Below, in pieces: positions 1 to 7,630 of a stretch of 48,423 nt of DNA (position 1 is the first letter of the stretch; each line of letters starts with the position of its first letter). Location of the stretch: positions 1-48,423 of the IMG/VR virus record IMGVR_UViG_3300048927_000791; one strand, written 5' to 3'. The position numbers were made by a program, and so were the translations under genes. The notes below the pieces were generated by a model. The model saw only the letters and a program-made list of their open reading frames with translations. It did not search any database and was not told the DNA's origin. The DNA is from a virus.

Positions 1-975
1 TCACCACGTCAGCGCAGCCGCAGCCCCAGAAAGGAAATCCGGGCTAAATTTCGCATACGTTCTCTCGGTGATGCGGCTGTCAGAGTGTCCAAGGAATCGC
101 GCAATCTGCGTCATGGGGATGCAAGCCTCTGCCATCCACACAGCGGCGCTATGCCGAAGCATATGTGGCGTGACGCTGATCCCCGCCCGCTTGGCCGCCG
201 CGGCGAAACCCTTCTTGACCGACCCGACCTTGCTCATGCCATGCTCGATCACATACTCGGACAGCGCCCCAGCTTTGGCGTCCTTAAGCGCCGCGCGGAG
301 CTGGTCGTTCATCGGCACGGTGGCGCGATACTTGCTGGTCTGGATGCGCTCGTAGGGGTTCAGCACGATAAACCCGCGCTCGAAGTCCACCCGGTCCCAT
401 GTCAGGTCCAGGATTGCGTTGGTTCGCGCTCCGGTGCCCACGGCAAGTTGCATGAACAGCCGGATATGCACAGCCTCGGAATGCTCCAGCAGCCGGCGGA
501 ATTGCTCTTTGGTGAGGTGCCCGACCTGGTACGGCGGAATCTTGGGCATCTGGATGAACGGGGCCCGCTCGATCAGCTTCTGCTTCTCGGCCCAATTGAG
601 CGCTGCACGGATCACGGCAAGCTCATTGCGGACGGTGATCGCCTTGCAGTGCTTCCGGCGCTCCCGGTAGCCCTCTGCCGCCTTCACGTCCACGCGTGCG
701 ATCGGCAGGCTATCCCAATAGTCCTTTGCGGCCTTCCATGCGGTCTCGGCGCGGAAGTGCGACGCCATCTCGGTCTTAGCCGATAGGTACGCCCGCACTG
801 CCTCGCCTACTGTGTGCGCGGCTCCGCCGGTTGTCCGCTTTTGCCAGAATGCACGAGCTGCGGCCTCGGCTGACGCTCGATCAGTCGTTCCAAGCGAATG
901 TCGGTGGCGTCGTCCCTCCTCGTACCAGACGATTGCGAGCATTCCCCGGTATCGTTGCAGGCTGTAGTCTGGCAC
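1..975 (-). CDS. int: Tyrosine-type site-specific integrase
   Basis: 324-aa tyrosine recombinase that would integrate and excise the phage at an attachment site. An N-terminal arm-binding-like region (about 1-50) and a SAM-like core-binding domain (about 55-140) precede the catalytic domain. The catalytic residues are all visible: R184 (in TGAR), K215, H271 and R274 (HMLRH), H297 (LGH) and the nucleophile Y307 (ERTYAKF). It starts with GTG at 975, inside the 3' half of the excisionase-like gene, in another frame on the same strand. The stop codon is the first three bases of the window, so the attachment site beyond it is not visible. Family assignment is firm; the integration target is unknown. 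Confidence 0.97.
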   Translation of the reverse strand: MPDYSLQRYRGMLAIVWYEEGRRHRHSLGTTDRASAEAAARAFWQKRTTGGAAHTVGEAVRAYLSAKTEMASHFRAETAWKAAKDYWDSLPIARVDVKAAEGYRERRKHCKAITVRNELAVIRAALNWAEKQKLIERAPFIQMPKIPPYQVGHLTKEQFRRLLEHSEAVHIRLFMQLAVGTGARTNAILDLTWDRVDFERGFIVLNPYERIQTSKYRATVPMNDQLRAALKDAKAGALSEYVIEHGMSKVGSVKKGFAAAAKRAGISVTPHMLRHSAAVWMAEACIPMTQIARFLGHSDSRITERTYAKFSPDFLSGAAAALTW

Positions 976-1133
976 TCGAATCGCTCCACTTCATCCCCAC
1001 GGATGCGGAGCAACTTGCCTCCTACCTTAAACGCCCGCAATTCGCCGCCTCGGATTAGGGCGTACACCGTGTCCGGGTGGCAGCCCCAATGGCTCGCCAG
1101 CGTTGCGACGCTGTAGACCTCGCTCGCCCCCAT
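807..1133 (-). CDS. Excisionase-like MerR/HTH_17 DNA-binding protein
   Basis: 108 aa. Residues about 5-50 form a helix-turn-helix of the excisionase/HTH_17 type (YSVATLASHWGCHPDTVYAL, then a wing with GELRAFKVGGKLLRI). The C-terminal half has no recognisable fold and lies over the integrase start for 169 bp. The ATG at 1133 is chosen because it overlaps the TAA of the next upstream gene (TAATG), as is usual in this operon. The position beside int supports a role as recombination directionality factor, although such proteins can also be regulators. Confidence 0.8.
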   Translation of the reverse strand: MGASEVYSVATLASHWGCHPDTVYALIRGGELRAFKVGGKLLRIRGDEVERFECQTTACNDTGECSQSSGTRRDDATDIRLERLIERQPRPQLVHSGKSGQPAEPRTQ

Positions 1134-1477
1134 TACCCACCCTTTCCGATAAGCTGGAGGATGGCGTCGGCTTTGCCTAGGGCCTCCTCTTTGTCCTTGC
1201 CGTGCGCCCAATCAGCCGTTTTGCGCGCCTCTTGCTCATCATCACCCTGGCGCAGGCAATATTCGTAGAAGCCCTGCCACTGGCGAAACGGGTGTGGGGC
1301 AACGATCCTCGCCACCTCCTCCCGTGTTGGTGTGGGGAGGGACGACAGGACGGCATCAGCATCGGCGCGGAACACGGCCATCATGCCATAGGTGCGCGCC
1401 TCTTGGGCAATGCCACGACTGTCCGCGATGGCAATCGAAGCGCGTTCGACGGCCTGCTCTTTTTCGAGTGGTGTCAT
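1133..1477 (-). CDS. Hypothetical early protein
   Basis: 114 aa, acidic and helical, with no family that I recognise. A motif around residues 62-75 (PHPFRQWQGFYEYC) is the most distinctive part. It starts at ATG 1477, overlaps its upstream neighbour by 4 bp and the excisionase-like gene by 1 bp, so it belongs to the leftward early operon and is probably translationally coupled. Confidence 0.65.
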   Translation of the reverse strand: MTPLEKEQAVERASIAIADSRGIAQEARTYGMMAVFRADADAVLSSLPTPTREEVARIVAPHPFRQWQGFYEYCLRQGDDEQEARKTADWAHGKDKEEALGKADAILQLIGKGG

Positions 1478-1731
1478 GAGGGGTCTCCGGGGATAAGGGA
1501 GAGGATCGCGAGTCGTCCTTCGTGCAAAGCGGTGAATGCCGAGCCGCGCTTATTCACGCCCAGCGCAAGCAGCCTCTCCGCCGCCTCCCGTAGTGCTTCT
1601 TCACGGGCGGAGATGATGGCCTTCTCAGCCGCTACAAGCGAAATGACCTGGATATCCCAGTCAAACTGATAAGCTGCGGCAGATCGCTCGGACAGGATCT
1701 CCCGCGCCCGCTCTCCCATATGGTCGGTCAT
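1474..1731 (-). CDS. Hypothetical early protein
   Basis: 85 aa, mostly alpha-helical by composition, with no recognisable domain. It overlaps both neighbours by 4 bp (ATGA-type junctions), which supports genuine translation in the early operon. It begins with MTD, as does the next upstream gene, but otherwise does not resemble it. Confidence 0.6.
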   Translation of the reverse strand: MTDHMGERAREILSERSAAAYQFDWDIQVISLVAAEKAIISAREEALREAAERLLALGVNKRGSAFTALHEGRLAILSLIPGDPS

Positions 1732-1958
1732 GGCTGCGCACTCCGAAGGGCCGAGGCTATCGCAGCCTGGGCAGCAGCGTCATCATCTGGGTGAACGAAC
1801 GCGCCTTGGCCGTCCGGTGCCCGCCGGTGTCGCACGCCGGCGCCCTTGAAAACAGACGCGTCTTCGGCCCACCATGACCATCGCACCCCGCCAATCGTTC
1901 TGTAGCAAGCGGCACCATCCTTCACTCCGGCCTCATTGCGCTGCCACTGGTCGGTCAT
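1728..1958 (-). CDS. Hypothetical early protein
   Basis: 76 aa with a Trp-rich centre (VRWSWWAED) and an Ala-rich C-terminal helix. No family recognised. Four-base overlaps with both neighbours place it in the early operon. Confidence 0.6.
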   Translation of the reverse strand: MTDQWQRNEAGVKDGAACYRTIGGVRWSWWAEDASVFKGAGVRHRRAPDGQGAFVHPDDDAAAQAAIASALRSAQP

Positions 1959-2425
1959 GGCTGCACCTCGCGGAGGGCTGCGCGATCTAGGCGCTCGATC
2001 TCAGCCAGGATAAGGGCGGCGGCTCGGACAAGGTTGGTCCGTCGATCCTTGGGCTTCCATTCCCACCGATACGGCCAGACCTGTTGCGGAACCTGGAGAG
2101 CGGTAATCCAGAAGGGGCCGTTGCCGCCCATACCGGCCAGTGCGTAGCAGGAGGCGGCCTTTGCTAGACGGCCATCCGTACAAGCGTCGTCGCCATCGAG
2201 CGTCCAGCCTTCTGCCGACACCTGACGCTCCCTCTCGGCCAACACGTCCCGGTGCGCCTCCACCAGCGGCTTTACCGCTTCTGTGCGGTGGCGGGCGGCA
2301 TCGGTGGCAAAGCGGATCGCTGCTTTCACGTCGCGCGGGCCGCCAGGGAGATACTGCGTCGCGAGCCATTCCAGCGTCTCGATATGCCGCCGTGCCTCAC
2401 GATCGGCCTGTGTCACATCAACCAT
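1955..2425 (-). CDS. Phage protein of a widespread unknown family (RQ-x-EGW-DD motif)
   Basis: 156 aa. The central segment (about 69-100) has the pattern ERERQVSAEGW, then DDACTDGRLAKAASCYA, which recurs in many phage and prophage proteins of unknown function. A Trp-rich stretch follows (WPYRWEWKPKD). ATG at 2425 is preferred over the longer upstream reading because the upstream part is coded by the neighbouring gene in another frame. It overlaps the next upstream gene by 8 bp. Confidence 0.75.
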   Translation of the reverse strand: MVDVTQADREARRHIETLEWLATQYLPGGPRDVKAAIRFATDAARHRTEAVKPLVEAHRDVLAERERQVSAEGWTLDGDDACTDGRLAKAASCYALAGMGGNGPFWITALQVPQQVWPYRWEWKPKDRRTNLVRAAALILAEIERLDRAALREVQP

Positions 2426-2858
2426 GGGTTTGCTCTCCCAGTTCGGACGGGTGGTGCAAGATCGTCTCGCCCATGATGCGATTGCCGTCGTTGTCTTCTT
2501 GAACAAGGCGGTGCCCGCTGGCGGTAGTGCGACCAGGTGAATCTGAAGCGTCGTTCGTCCCCCACACTGCATTACGCTCCGGCGCCGGGTGCATGGCTTC
2601 GATCATCGCGAAGTTGGCCGCATCGACAAGGAAATGCTTATTGCCGCTGGCCCGGTACTTCGACATGCGCGCCCGCACGTCGTCGGCGGCGTTGAACTTG
2701 AGCGGATAGGCCTGGGCGACCCGACCGTATTTGTGGAAGCTTACCATCATCGCCGAAACCATGCGGGTTACGAACTTGGGGTCAAACTCAGTTACCGGGA
2801 CCCCTGCCGCAGTCATGTATTCGGAGATTGCGCTTTCCAGCTTTTCGGGAGTGCTCAT
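2418..2858 (-). CDS. Conserved phage protein, unknown function (HFLVDAANFAMIE motif)
   Basis: 146 aa. The motif KHFLVDAANFAMIEAMHP around residues 72-90 marks a family often seen in prophages next to DNA-modification and recombination genes. Its biochemical role is unknown to me. It overlaps the methyltransferase start by 4 bp, so the two are probably translationally coupled. Confidence 0.75.
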   Translation of the reverse strand: MSTPEKLESAISEYMTAAGVPVTEFDPKFVTRMVSAMMVSFHKYGRVAQAYPLKFNAADDVRARMSKYRASGNKHFLVDAANFAMIEAMHPAPERNAVWGTNDASDSPGRTTASGHRLVQEDNDGNRIMGETILHHPSELGEQTHG

Positions 2859-3580
2859 TTGCTTTGCTCCTGGGTGGAGAGGGTGGCGCGTAAAGCGTTG
2901 CCAATCAGTTCTGGGATTGCTGGGACGACGGCGTTGCCGAGGGCCGCGAGGCGGTCCACCCTATCGGGAACCCCATCATCCACTCGACAAACGGCGGGTT
3001 CGGCGCTCCACCAATCACGGTAGACAAGCTGGTCCCACCCTGTGCAAATTTCGATCGCCGGAAGCCCGTCTCGCTCGCCAGTGGGGTAGGCAATAACCCA
3101 GACGCGATCCCGCCTGTGAGGCGCGTCAAGGGAGTTAGCAGGAATACAGTGCCACTCCGCATCATACCCGATCTCGCAGAACTGGCCGAGCATTTGCTCC
3201 AGTCCGCGAGAGCGAAGGACCGGACTGTTTTCAATGATGACAACCCGTGGCCGTAGATCGGAGATAAGGCGGAACATCTCGTTCCAAAGCCCGCTTTTGG
3301 CGCCTCCGATGCCGGACATTCTGCCGACGAGGCTGATGTCTTGGCAGGGGAAACCGCCACAGATTGCGTCCACGGAAATTCCATCTGCTGCAAGCCGCTC
3401 GGCAGTGAGCTTGTTGACGTCTTGGTAGCAGGGGACGTGGGGCCAGTGCTGCGCGAGTACATGGCGGGGGAACTCCTCTATCTCACAGAATGCGACCGTC
3501 TCGAACCCCCCGGAACGCTCCAAACCAAGCGAGAAACCGCCGATGCCGCTGAACAAGTCGAGCAGGTGAAGGGGTTTCAC
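2855..3580 (-). CDS. C5-cytosine DNA methyltransferase (orphan)
   Basis: 241-aa compact m5C methyltransferase that would transfer a methyl group from AdoMet to cytosine in a specific DNA site. Motif I (DLFSGIGGFSLGLE, 7-20), motif IV with nucleophile C79 (GGFPCQ), motif VI (ENSPV, 117-121), motif VIII (HRRDR, 155-159) and motif X (GNAVVP, 215-220) are all present. The region for the target-recognition domain (about 160-210) is very short, as in other phage enzymes. No restriction endonuclease is adjacent, so it most likely protects phage DNA from host restriction or has an epigenetic role. The recognition site cannot be predicted. Confidence 0.95.
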   Translation of the reverse strand: MKPLHLLDLFSGIGGFSLGLERSGGFETVAFCEIEEFPRHVLAQHWPHVPCYQDVNKLTAERLAADGISVDAICGGFPCQDISLVGRMSGIGGAKSGLWNEMFRLISDLRPRVVIIENSPVLRSRGLEQMLGQFCEIGYDAEWHCIPANSLDAPHRRDRVWVIAYPTGERDGLPAIEICTGWDQLVYRDWWSAEPAVCRVDDGVPDRVDRLAALGNAVVPAIPELIGNALRATLSTQEQSK

Positions 3581-4386
3581 GCCCCCTCCCCCTTCACGAT
3601 AGCCGCGATACCTTCGACATCCTTGCGGGGTATGTGGCTGTACGCCTCACAGGCGAGGTCTATGGGGGTGCGCAATATGCCGAGGCGGCTGGCTAGGTAT
3701 GCGGCGAAACTCATTGCCGGCGCGTCGTCGTTGCCGATCCAATCCGCGCACAGATTGGTTAGCTCGCTCTCCGTCATCGCCTTCACCGCGACCATGCCCG
3801 CCCGCTTGCAAGCAGCCCGCGCGAAGTCCTCCGGGCTTTCTTCGATGCTCTCGGCATAGCCGGAGGCGTGGAAGTCGCTGCCGTCGATTGGGGTAAGTTT
3901 GAACCCTTCCGGCTTCTCCCCATCTGCCTTGCGTTGCAATGCGTCGAGGTACTGTTCGCTTAGCTCCTCCACCGTCTCGGTATGGCTGGTGGGAGAGCGG
4001 CGGGAATAGCCAATCACGCCATAATCACCGCATTCTGCCAGCCAGCTTAAAGGGTTGCGCGCATATTCCCCGCTTACAGTATCTCCGTTCCGAAGCAGCA
4101 CAGCACCCTCGTTCCAATCATCGGGGATTTTGTCGGTGCCATAGTTCGGAAACAGCGTCGGCCAGTCCGGATGCGCTTCGTTCCACGCGAGGCACCGATA
4201 TACGATGTCGGAGGCGTCGAGAGAGAAGCCGTTAGTGAGCGGCCATATCCAGTTTTTTGCCCATGCTTGACTGAGCTTGGCGCCTGCTGGGCGGACCAAC
4301 ACATTGTCCCGCAACCAGCTAGGACGATCGCCGTCCCAAAGCGGGTTTGAACGCGTGATGATGTCGCCGGGGGTGAAGGTGCTCAT
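3577..4386 (-). CDS. Hypothetical early protein, 269 aa
   Basis: No family recognised. The N-terminal half is Trp-rich (WDGDRPSWLRDN, AKNWIWPL, NEAHPDWPTLFP). The C-terminal half is helical and acidic, with a segment (ESIEESPEDFARAACKRAGM) that could be a helical binding domain. ATG 4386 is chosen since it directly follows the 40-aa upstream gene (ATGA overlap). It ends 4 bp inside the methyltransferase gene. Confidence 0.65.
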   Translation of the reverse strand: MSTFTPGDIITRSNPLWDGDRPSWLRDNVLVRPAGAKLSQAWAKNWIWPLTNGFSLDASDIVYRCLAWNEAHPDWPTLFPNYGTDKIPDDWNEGAVLLRNGDTVSGEYARNPLSWLAECGDYGVIGYSRRSPTSHTETVEELSEQYLDALQRKADGEKPEGFKLTPIDGSDFHASGYAESIEESPEDFARAACKRAGMVAVKAMTESELTNLCADWIGNDDAPAMSFAAYLASRLGILRTPIDLACEAYSHIPRKDVEGIAAIVKGEGA

Positions 4387-4505
4387 GCTGCCCTCGCCTC
4401 CTCGACCACGCGAAACGAAGTCTCGCGCAACCGGCGCGCACGGATCGCCTCGACGCAACGGGCCTCATGCTCGACGTTGCGGATGCGGATGATGTTGGCG
4501 GTCAT
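4383..4505 (-). CDS. Small basic protein, 40 aa
   Basis: MTANIIRIRNVEHEARCVEA followed by an Arg-rich helix. A good ribosome-binding site (AAAGGA about 8 bases before ATG) and an ATGA overlap with the following gene support translation. Function unknown; it could serve mainly to couple translation of the next gene. Confidence 0.55.
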   Translation of the reverse strand: MTANIIRIRNVEHEARCVEAIRARRLRETSFRVVEEARAA

Positions 4506-4527
4506 GCTGCTATCCTTTCGTGTGGTG

Positions 4528-4560
4528 GGGCCGGTGCCTGCTGGGTCGCGACACCGGCCC
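4528..4560 (-). other. 9-bp inverted repeat in an early-operon leader
   Basis: GGGCCGGTG (4528-4536) and CACCGGCCC (4552-4560) form a perfect 9-bp stem with a 15-base loop in the 87-bp gap between the HD-domain gene and the 40-aa gene. On the transcribed (minus) strand there is no U-tract after it, so it is not an obvious intrinsic terminator. It lies just before the AAAGGA ribosome-binding site and could stabilise a processed mRNA end. Confidence 0.5.
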
Positions 4561-4592
4561 GGCGCCTGCGGTGTGCAGGGGCCTTCAACTGG

Positions 4593-5195
4593 TCAGCCGG
4601 TCAGTTGCTCGTATCGGGCGATAAAGCGCTCGGCGGCCTCATCGAATTCCCAAGGAGAGACAATCTCCCAGTCGTACGGCTCATGACCGGCAACCCAGGA
4701 CCAGCTATGAGCAGCAGCGGCTGGCATCAGATCGCGCTTCTCGGTCGCAAGCATGCGCAGATCGTGCCGCTTGATCAGGGCTGGATCGCGCATCGTGATG
4801 CCGAACTGGACCAGCGCCGCAGCCTCGCACCGCTTTTCGATCGCCTTGAAATCCGGACACATCGATTTCAGCGGCCCGGTCATGTCGCCGCACGTCGGCT
4901 CTCCGAGCTCGTGCATCAGCGCATCAAGCGCATCGCCGGGTTCCGCTTCGGGGTCGTCTTCAACCTCGAAGGACATGCGTACGCAGTGCTCGGCGACCGT
5001 GTAACGGACGCGCTTGAAAGTGATCGAGCTAACGCACTGGCCAGCAAACCGACTGGCCGACGCGAGGCCATAGGCGACGTCCTCGATGGTGAGGCGTGAA
5101 GCTTCCGGAGCTTCGAAATCGAAGTAGGTTCCGGAGCCGAGCATGATCGTCGGCCCAACTATGCGGGTTACGCCCGGAGCGACCTGGGCGCCCAT
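4593..5195 (-). CDS. HD-superfamily (YfbR-like) nucleotidase-like protein with HD changed to HE
   Basis: 200 aa. The order of motifs fits phage YfbR-like 5'-deoxynucleotidases: YTVAEH (H70), then LMHELGE (H95-E96), then GDMTGPLK (D104, K110). In the usual family the central pair is HD; here it reads HE, with a second acidic residue at E99. Such enzymes bind a divalent metal and hydrolyse deoxynucleoside monophosphates, so a role in nucleotide metabolism during replication is inferred. The first motif lies in the region that also carries the YGLASASRFAGQ signature common to these phage proteins. ATG at 5195 is one base after the stop of the upstream gene. Confidence 0.75.
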   Translation of the reverse strand: MGAQVAPGVTRIVGPTIMLGSGTYFDFEAPEASRLTIEDVAYGLASASRFAGQCVSSITFKRVRYTVAEHCVRMSFEVEDDPEAEPGDALDALMHELGEPTCGDMTGPLKSMCPDFKAIEKRCEAAALVQFGITMRDPALIKRHDLRMLATEKRDLMPAAAAHSWSWVAGHEPYDWEIVSPWEFDEAAERFIARYEQLTG

Positions 5196-5196
5196 C

Positions 5197-5610
5197 TCAA
5201 GCCGCCTCCGCCTGCATGCCGGTATCGTGGCCCGGCGGCGGGTTGGCCGGCTCAAGCCGAACTGCAGGCATCCTGCGTAGTTCAGCCGCAGCCTTCCGCC
5301 GCGCATTCGCCGCAGACAGGTTCGCCAGCTGCTTGGCCCGGCGTGCCTCGGCTTCAGCCTTCAGCGCATCCCGCTCGGCCAGAACCTCCTTCAGCGCGGC
5401 GCCGATCACACGGCTTGCCCGCTGTTCCCTGGCGACGGCTTCGTGCAGCTCGGCGTTCTGCTTGTCGGCCTGCATCAGCGTGGCGCGCAGGCTTTCGACC
5501 TGGCGGCGCGCGTCCTGCAACTGTCCGTGCAGCCGTTCTGCCGTGGCCCGTGCTACGTCGCGCTGGTCTTCTGCCGTGCGCAGTTTGGTGTTGGTCAGTC
5601 CGAACATCAT
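5197..5610 (-). CDS. Coiled-coil early protein
   Basis: 137 aa. Residues about 10-110 are an almost uninterrupted predicted coiled coil rich in Ala, Glu, Arg and Gln; the tail (APNPPPGHD-like) is Pro-rich. No family recognised. It sits between the HD protein and the recombination ATPase, overlapping the latter by 4 bp, so it may be an accessory factor of the recombination module. Confidence 0.65.
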   Translation of the reverse strand: MMFGLTNTKLRTAEDQRDVARATAERLHGQLQDARRQVESLRATLMQADKQNAELHEAVAREQRASRVIGAALKEVLAERDALKAEAEARRAKQLANLSAANARRKAAAELRRMPAVRLEPANPPPGHDTGMQAEAA

Positions 5611-6698
5611 GCGTTCTCCATCTGCTTGGTCGGCTCATCGCCGGGATGCTGGTCGCCATGCTGGGCATCGGTGCGACCGAACGGAACATCATCAGAAATC
5701 TCGGCGACCTGGTCCGCGGTCGCGCACAGAGCCTGGATCTCTTCCATGATCGGGCGAACCACCGGACGGGCGGCCTTGCCTTCTTCGCTGTTCCACCAAG
5801 CTGTGAAGGTTGCGGTGCCGGCGCGAGCGTGCTCGCGGGCGGCGTCCATGGTTTCCTTCTGCTTGTTCGCCCCACCCTGCCCTGCGGCCCACTCCGCCAT
5901 TGCACGGCCGGTATGCTCACCCATCGGCCGGTTGCGGTCGAACAGGCCCTTGAACTGGTCGGCCACCTTGATCTGGTGCACCGGGCAGCCCGGCGCTGAC
6001 GGATCCAGGATGATCATTGCGGTCATCTCGAACATCAGGTCACCGTCGCTGGCGGGGTCCCACGGCACGTCTTGCCGGCGCGTCTTGGTGGTGCGCGCGT
6101 TCTTGGCCTTGTCGCCGAAGCCCTGCTGCATGACCGGCTTGGCGCGGGTGCAGATGATGATGTTGGTCTTGGCGCGCACGATGCGGTCGATCAGCCTGCG
6201 ATAGCGGGGCTTTACCTCCGCCCATGCAAGCTGGCTGAACTTGGCCGGGTCGACTTCATAGCGGCCATTGGCACGGACCTGCGCGGCCTGCACCAATCGG
6301 TCCAGGACCTGTGCGTGGAGGTCCAGCACGCCGCCGACGCCTTCCCATGCATGGCTGAAGCTGTCCATGATCAGCACGGGCAGTTCGGCCGCCTCGGCTG
6401 CGTCGATCACCTCAATCCAGCGCTCCGGGCCGAAGCCCACCAGCTCGCCGTCTGCGTTGATCGCAGTGAAATCGAAGTGCGCCATCTCCGGGAACGTCGC
6501 CTTGTAGTGGAGGGCGCGCTTGTTCTCGGTGTCTACGTAGCCAATCGGCGAGCCTTTCTTGCCGGTCATGGCTTCGGCGATGCCACGGGCGACACGTAGG
6601 GCGGTGAACGTCTTTCCGGTGCCGCTTCCGCCTGAGATGCCGAGGGCGATCGTCAGAGGGTCGTGGATCTCGGAGACGGGTACGAACCTGATGCTCAT
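5607..6698 (-). CDS. Sak4-like RecA-fold ATPase (AAA_24), phage recombination
   Basis: 363 aa. Walker A is GISGGSGTGKT at 20-30 and Walker B is LPVLIMDS near 110. The RecA-like core runs to about 250. Proteins of this AAA_24/Sak4 type are single-strand annealing or pairing proteins of phages, normally working with an exonuclease and an SSB. Here the RecE-like exonuclease gene is immediately upstream with a 4-bp overlap, which strongly supports that role. ATG at 6698 is preferred to a longer upstream reading because it fits the overlap and has a Shine-Dalgarno (GGAGGA). No SSB gene is recognisable nearby. Confidence 0.88.
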   Translation of the reverse strand: MSIRFVPVSEIHDPLTIALGISGGSGTGKTFTALRVARGIAEAMTGKKGSPIGYVDTENKRALHYKATFPEMAHFDFTAINADGELVGFGPERWIEVIDAAEAAELPVLIMDSFSHAWEGVGGVLDLHAQVLDRLVQAAQVRANGRYEVDPAKFSQLAWAEVKPRYRRLIDRIVRAKTNIIICTRAKPVMQQGFGDKAKNARTTKTRRQDVPWDPASDGDLMFEMTAMIILDPSAPGCPVHQIKVADQFKGLFDRNRPMGEHTGRAMAEWAAGQGGANKQKETMDAAREHARAGTATFTAWWNSEEGKAARPVVRPIMEEIQALCATADQVAEISDDVPFGRTDAQHGDQHPGDEPTKQMENA

Positions 6699-7627
6699 TG
6701 GAAGTCCTCCTGAAATTCGCGTTCGATAAGCCAGGCGGGGGCGTCGACCTCGTGGAGGCCGACCGGGTACCCCGGCCAGGAATTGGTGGAGAGGCATTCG
6801 CCCCAGATCCGGCGAGCGCGTGCAGCACGGGCCTCGCCGACATCGCGGAAGGATCCGGACAGCGTGATCAGCGTCACCTCATGCGGCGCCGGCTTCTCTT
6901 GGAAAATGAAGACAAACTTGCGGTCTTCGCCGGTGATCGCCTTCCATACAGCCTGATAATGCGCGGCCTGCACATCGTAGCCGTAGTTGATGATCGACTT
7001 CATGCAGGCTTGCGGACTGGCATCCTCGCAGGTCTTGTAGTCGTAGATCGGCAGCGTCGGATCCGCGGGCACGTTGTCGTACATCGCGCGGCACCACACG
7101 CCGTCGATCTCCGCCAGCGCGGCCAGCTCCGAGCGCTCCGGATCCAGCTTGATGCCGTATTCGGACAACTTCAGCACGGCGGCCACTTGCATGGCCTCAA
7201 TTTGCTCAACCTCGGATTGCTTGAGCGGGGTAAGATTGCGGGCCCGAGCGTCTGCGACGAATGCCTTTGCTGCCGTCGTCGTCGCAGCGCCGTTCGCCGC
7301 AAGGATTTCCTCCGGGATTGCGACATAATCGTCGCCGCAGCCCAGTACCGCGCGGTGTGCTGCCGTACCAATGTCGAAGGTCTTGCGCTCCACCGACACA
7401 TAGTTCGGGTTCAGCCGGCGGCAAGCATGCCAGACATGGTGCGGCGACTTAGCCGTGATCAGCTTGGCGATGGTCGACGACAGGCTCGGCAGCGGCGCTG
7501 GATCGGCGTGATATTCAGCCGATGGCAGCCGGTGGACACCGGCGGCGAGGAATGGCGATGCAGCCGGTGTTGGCGCCGCATACTCGGTTGCTCCGGGCAC
7601 GAAGCCCATATCGAACGGGTTCTCCAT
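6695..7627 (-). CDS. RecE/ExoVIII-like PD-(D/E)XK exonuclease
   Basis: 310 aa. Family hallmarks are visible: GTAAHRAVLG (conserved His, about 87-96), an acidic residue in EIDGVWCRAMYDN, the IYDYKT motif (D and K of the catalytic site), and YDVQAAHYQAV (the Gln-x-x-x-Tyr helix). Such enzymes resect double-stranded ends to give 3' overhangs for annealing. Translationally coupled to the Sak4-like ATPase downstream. The N-terminal 30 residues (Pro/Ala-rich) look unstructured. Confidence 0.9.
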   Translation of the reverse strand: MENPFDMGFVPGATEYAAPTPAASPFLAAGVHRLPSAEYHADPAPLPSLSSTIAKLITAKSPHHVWHACRRLNPNYVSVERKTFDIGTAAHRAVLGCGDDYVAIPEEILAANGAATTTAAKAFVADARARNLTPLKQSEVEQIEAMQVAAVLKLSEYGIKLDPERSELAALAEIDGVWCRAMYDNVPADPTLPIYDYKTCEDASPQACMKSIINYGYDVQAAHYQAVWKAITGEDRKFVFIFQEKPAPHEVTLITLSGSFRDVGEARAARARRIWGECLSTNSWPGYPVGLHEVDAPAWLIEREFQEDFQ

Positions 7628-7630
7628 GGC

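Noticed and set aside
4528-4560. The 9-bp inverted repeat as an intrinsic terminator of the early operon
   Set aside because: On the transcribed strand there is no U-tract, and the operon continues directly after it with a ribosome-binding site.
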